From Enterococcus mediterraneensis (lineage in GTDB: Bacteria; Bacillota; Bacilli; Lactobacillales; Enterococcaceae): DNA of 64,000 nucleotides. The stretch lies in the NCBI RefSeq assembly GCF_900604485.1, contig NZ_UWOP01000001.1, positions 977,501 to 1,041,500 on the forward strand, written 5' to 3'. Each line of letters opens with the position of its first letter. Within the stretch, counting starts at the first letter, position 1. The position numbers and the translations under genes are program-made. This document shows positions 63,327-64,000 of the stretch, piece after piece. Below the pieces are notes generated by a model that saw only the letters and a program-made list of their open reading frames with translations, did not search any database and was not told where the DNA came from.

Positions 63327-63650
63327 CTATTTCCCTTCCATCAAATTTTCAGCTTGTGTAAGTACTTTTTCTCCGTTCATCATGCCGTAATCCGCCATGT
63401 TGATCACATCAAATGGAATTCCTTTTGGATCCAACTTTTCCGCAAATTGGTTTTTCATGAAACGGACTTGTGGTCCTAATAAAAGTACATCTACAGGTTT
63501 AGTAGCTAAGTTATTGTCTGCATCAGACGCCGCTACTGCAAAGATATCTGCATCCATTCCTTTTTCTTCCGCTGCTTTTTGCATTTTTGTTACAAGTAAA
63601 CTCGTGCTCATTCCTGCTGAACAAACCAGCATAATCGTTTTTTTAGCCAT
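63327..63650 (-). CDS. PTS lactose/cellobiose-type EIIB component
   Basis: The 107-residue protein has the phosphorylated cysteine C10 in MLVCSAGMSTSLL and the LLLGPQVRFMKNQF segment. It passes phosphate from EIIA to the sugar bound in EIIC. ATG 63650 follows GAGGTGG; the open frame extends upstream into the GH1 gene spacing but is unsupported. Cotranscribed with EIIA and probably with the GH1 gene. Confidence 0.92.
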   Translation of the reverse strand: MAKKTIMLVCSAGMSTSLLVTKMQKAAEEKGMDADIFAVAASDADNNLATKPVDVLLLGPQVRFMKNQFAEKLDPKGIPFDVINMADYGMMNGEKVLTQAENLMEGK

Positions 63651-63663
63651 TTTTTCCACCTCA

Positions 63664-64000
63664 TTAATTATTTTCAATAGTTTTTATCAGGGTATCTTCT
63701 AATGTCACTTGATTCGTTTCCGCAACATTTTTGATCCAATGTCCTGATTTTTTGATAGTTTTGACTTGTGTATGGATATTTGTAGAAATAAAACCGTAAC
63801 GGTTGCGATAAGCGTTTTTCCATGACCAGCAATCGATCGGTGTCCATAAATGATAACCGAAACAATGGGATCCTTCCGCCATCGCTTTATTCAGCCAATA
63901 CAAATGTTCTTGGATAAACTGGATGCGGTAATCATCTTCGATCACGCCCGCTTCATTCAAATAGCGTTCTTCCCGAGAGACCCCCATGCCGTTTTCTGAA
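63664..64000 (-). CDS. GH1 beta-glucosidase family protein, C-terminal part
   Basis: The frame continues past the right edge; 112 residues are visible. SENGMGV at the window edge is the nucleophile motif of GH1, and TPIDCWSWKNAYRNRYGF is the C-terminal binding loop. It would hydrolyse (6-phospho-)beta-glucosides imported by the following PTS genes, 13 bases downstream. The N-terminus and the acid/base Glu are outside the window. Confidence 0.88.
   Translation of the reverse strand, partial: SENGMGVSREERYLNEAGVIEDDYRIQFIQEHLYWLNKAMAEGSHCFGYHLWTPIDCWSWKNAYRNRYGFISTNIHTQVKTIKKSGHWIKNVAETNQVTLEDTLIKTIENN

Overview
The window looks like a chromosomal segment of a low-GC Gram-positive of the order Lactobacillales, most likely an Enterococcus. 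The protein set fits this group: a phosphoketolase, an orphan MsmK ATPase, a second-type PRPP synthetase, MacP next to mtnN and nudF, PepO, and lactose/cellobiose-type PTS parts. Promoters are sigma-A-like, Shine-Dalgarno sequences are strong, and several cre-like sites are visible. The species cannot be fixed from sequence alone.

Layout. 1-6.4 kb: the start of a formate/nitrite transporter with a Rex-like box, the potassium transporter kup, phosphoketolase and msmK. 6.5-17 kb: a decayed ABC-exporter remnant, topB with a DUF1033 gene, an MdtG-like pump, mnmA, a phosphoesterase, an aldo/keto reductase, a DUF1831 protein, a cysteine desulfurase, prs and a C39-like peptidase. 17-25 kb: pepO-alaX, then nudF-macP-mtnN-pncA-like plus a small gene, then xpaC and telA. 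25-37 kb: an amino acid permease with a glucose-uptake protein, a BceRS-like two-component system without its ABC transporter, a phosphohexomutase, pckA, ogt and a two-gene bacterial PH-domain operon. 37-46 kb: rel-dtd, a five-gene operon (mpg, DUF3013, prmA, rsmE, DeoC-like), divergent rarA followed by 6S RNA, and a universal stress protein. 46-55 kb: a peptide transporter, a CoA-disulfide reductase-like protein, a PfpI-family protein, an ABC-F gene behind a leader-peptide attenuator, a TMEM175-type channel and ohr. 55-64 kb: two neighbouring beta-glucoside PTS loci, each with its own GntR-type repressor.

The two observations most worth following are: (1) the locus at 55.2-60.4 kb, which joins a cellobiose-type EIIC, a GH1 enzyme, a gluconokinase and a FadR-type regulator and so reads as a pathway for a glucosyl-gluconate (aldobionate); and (2) the ABC-F gene at 51.4-52.9 kb, whose leader holds a 14-codon reading frame ending inside an intrinsic terminator just before the gene, the layout of antibiotic-induced attenuation. 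Several long, interrupted-stem terminators recur in the window, two of them sharing the same 9-bp arms.
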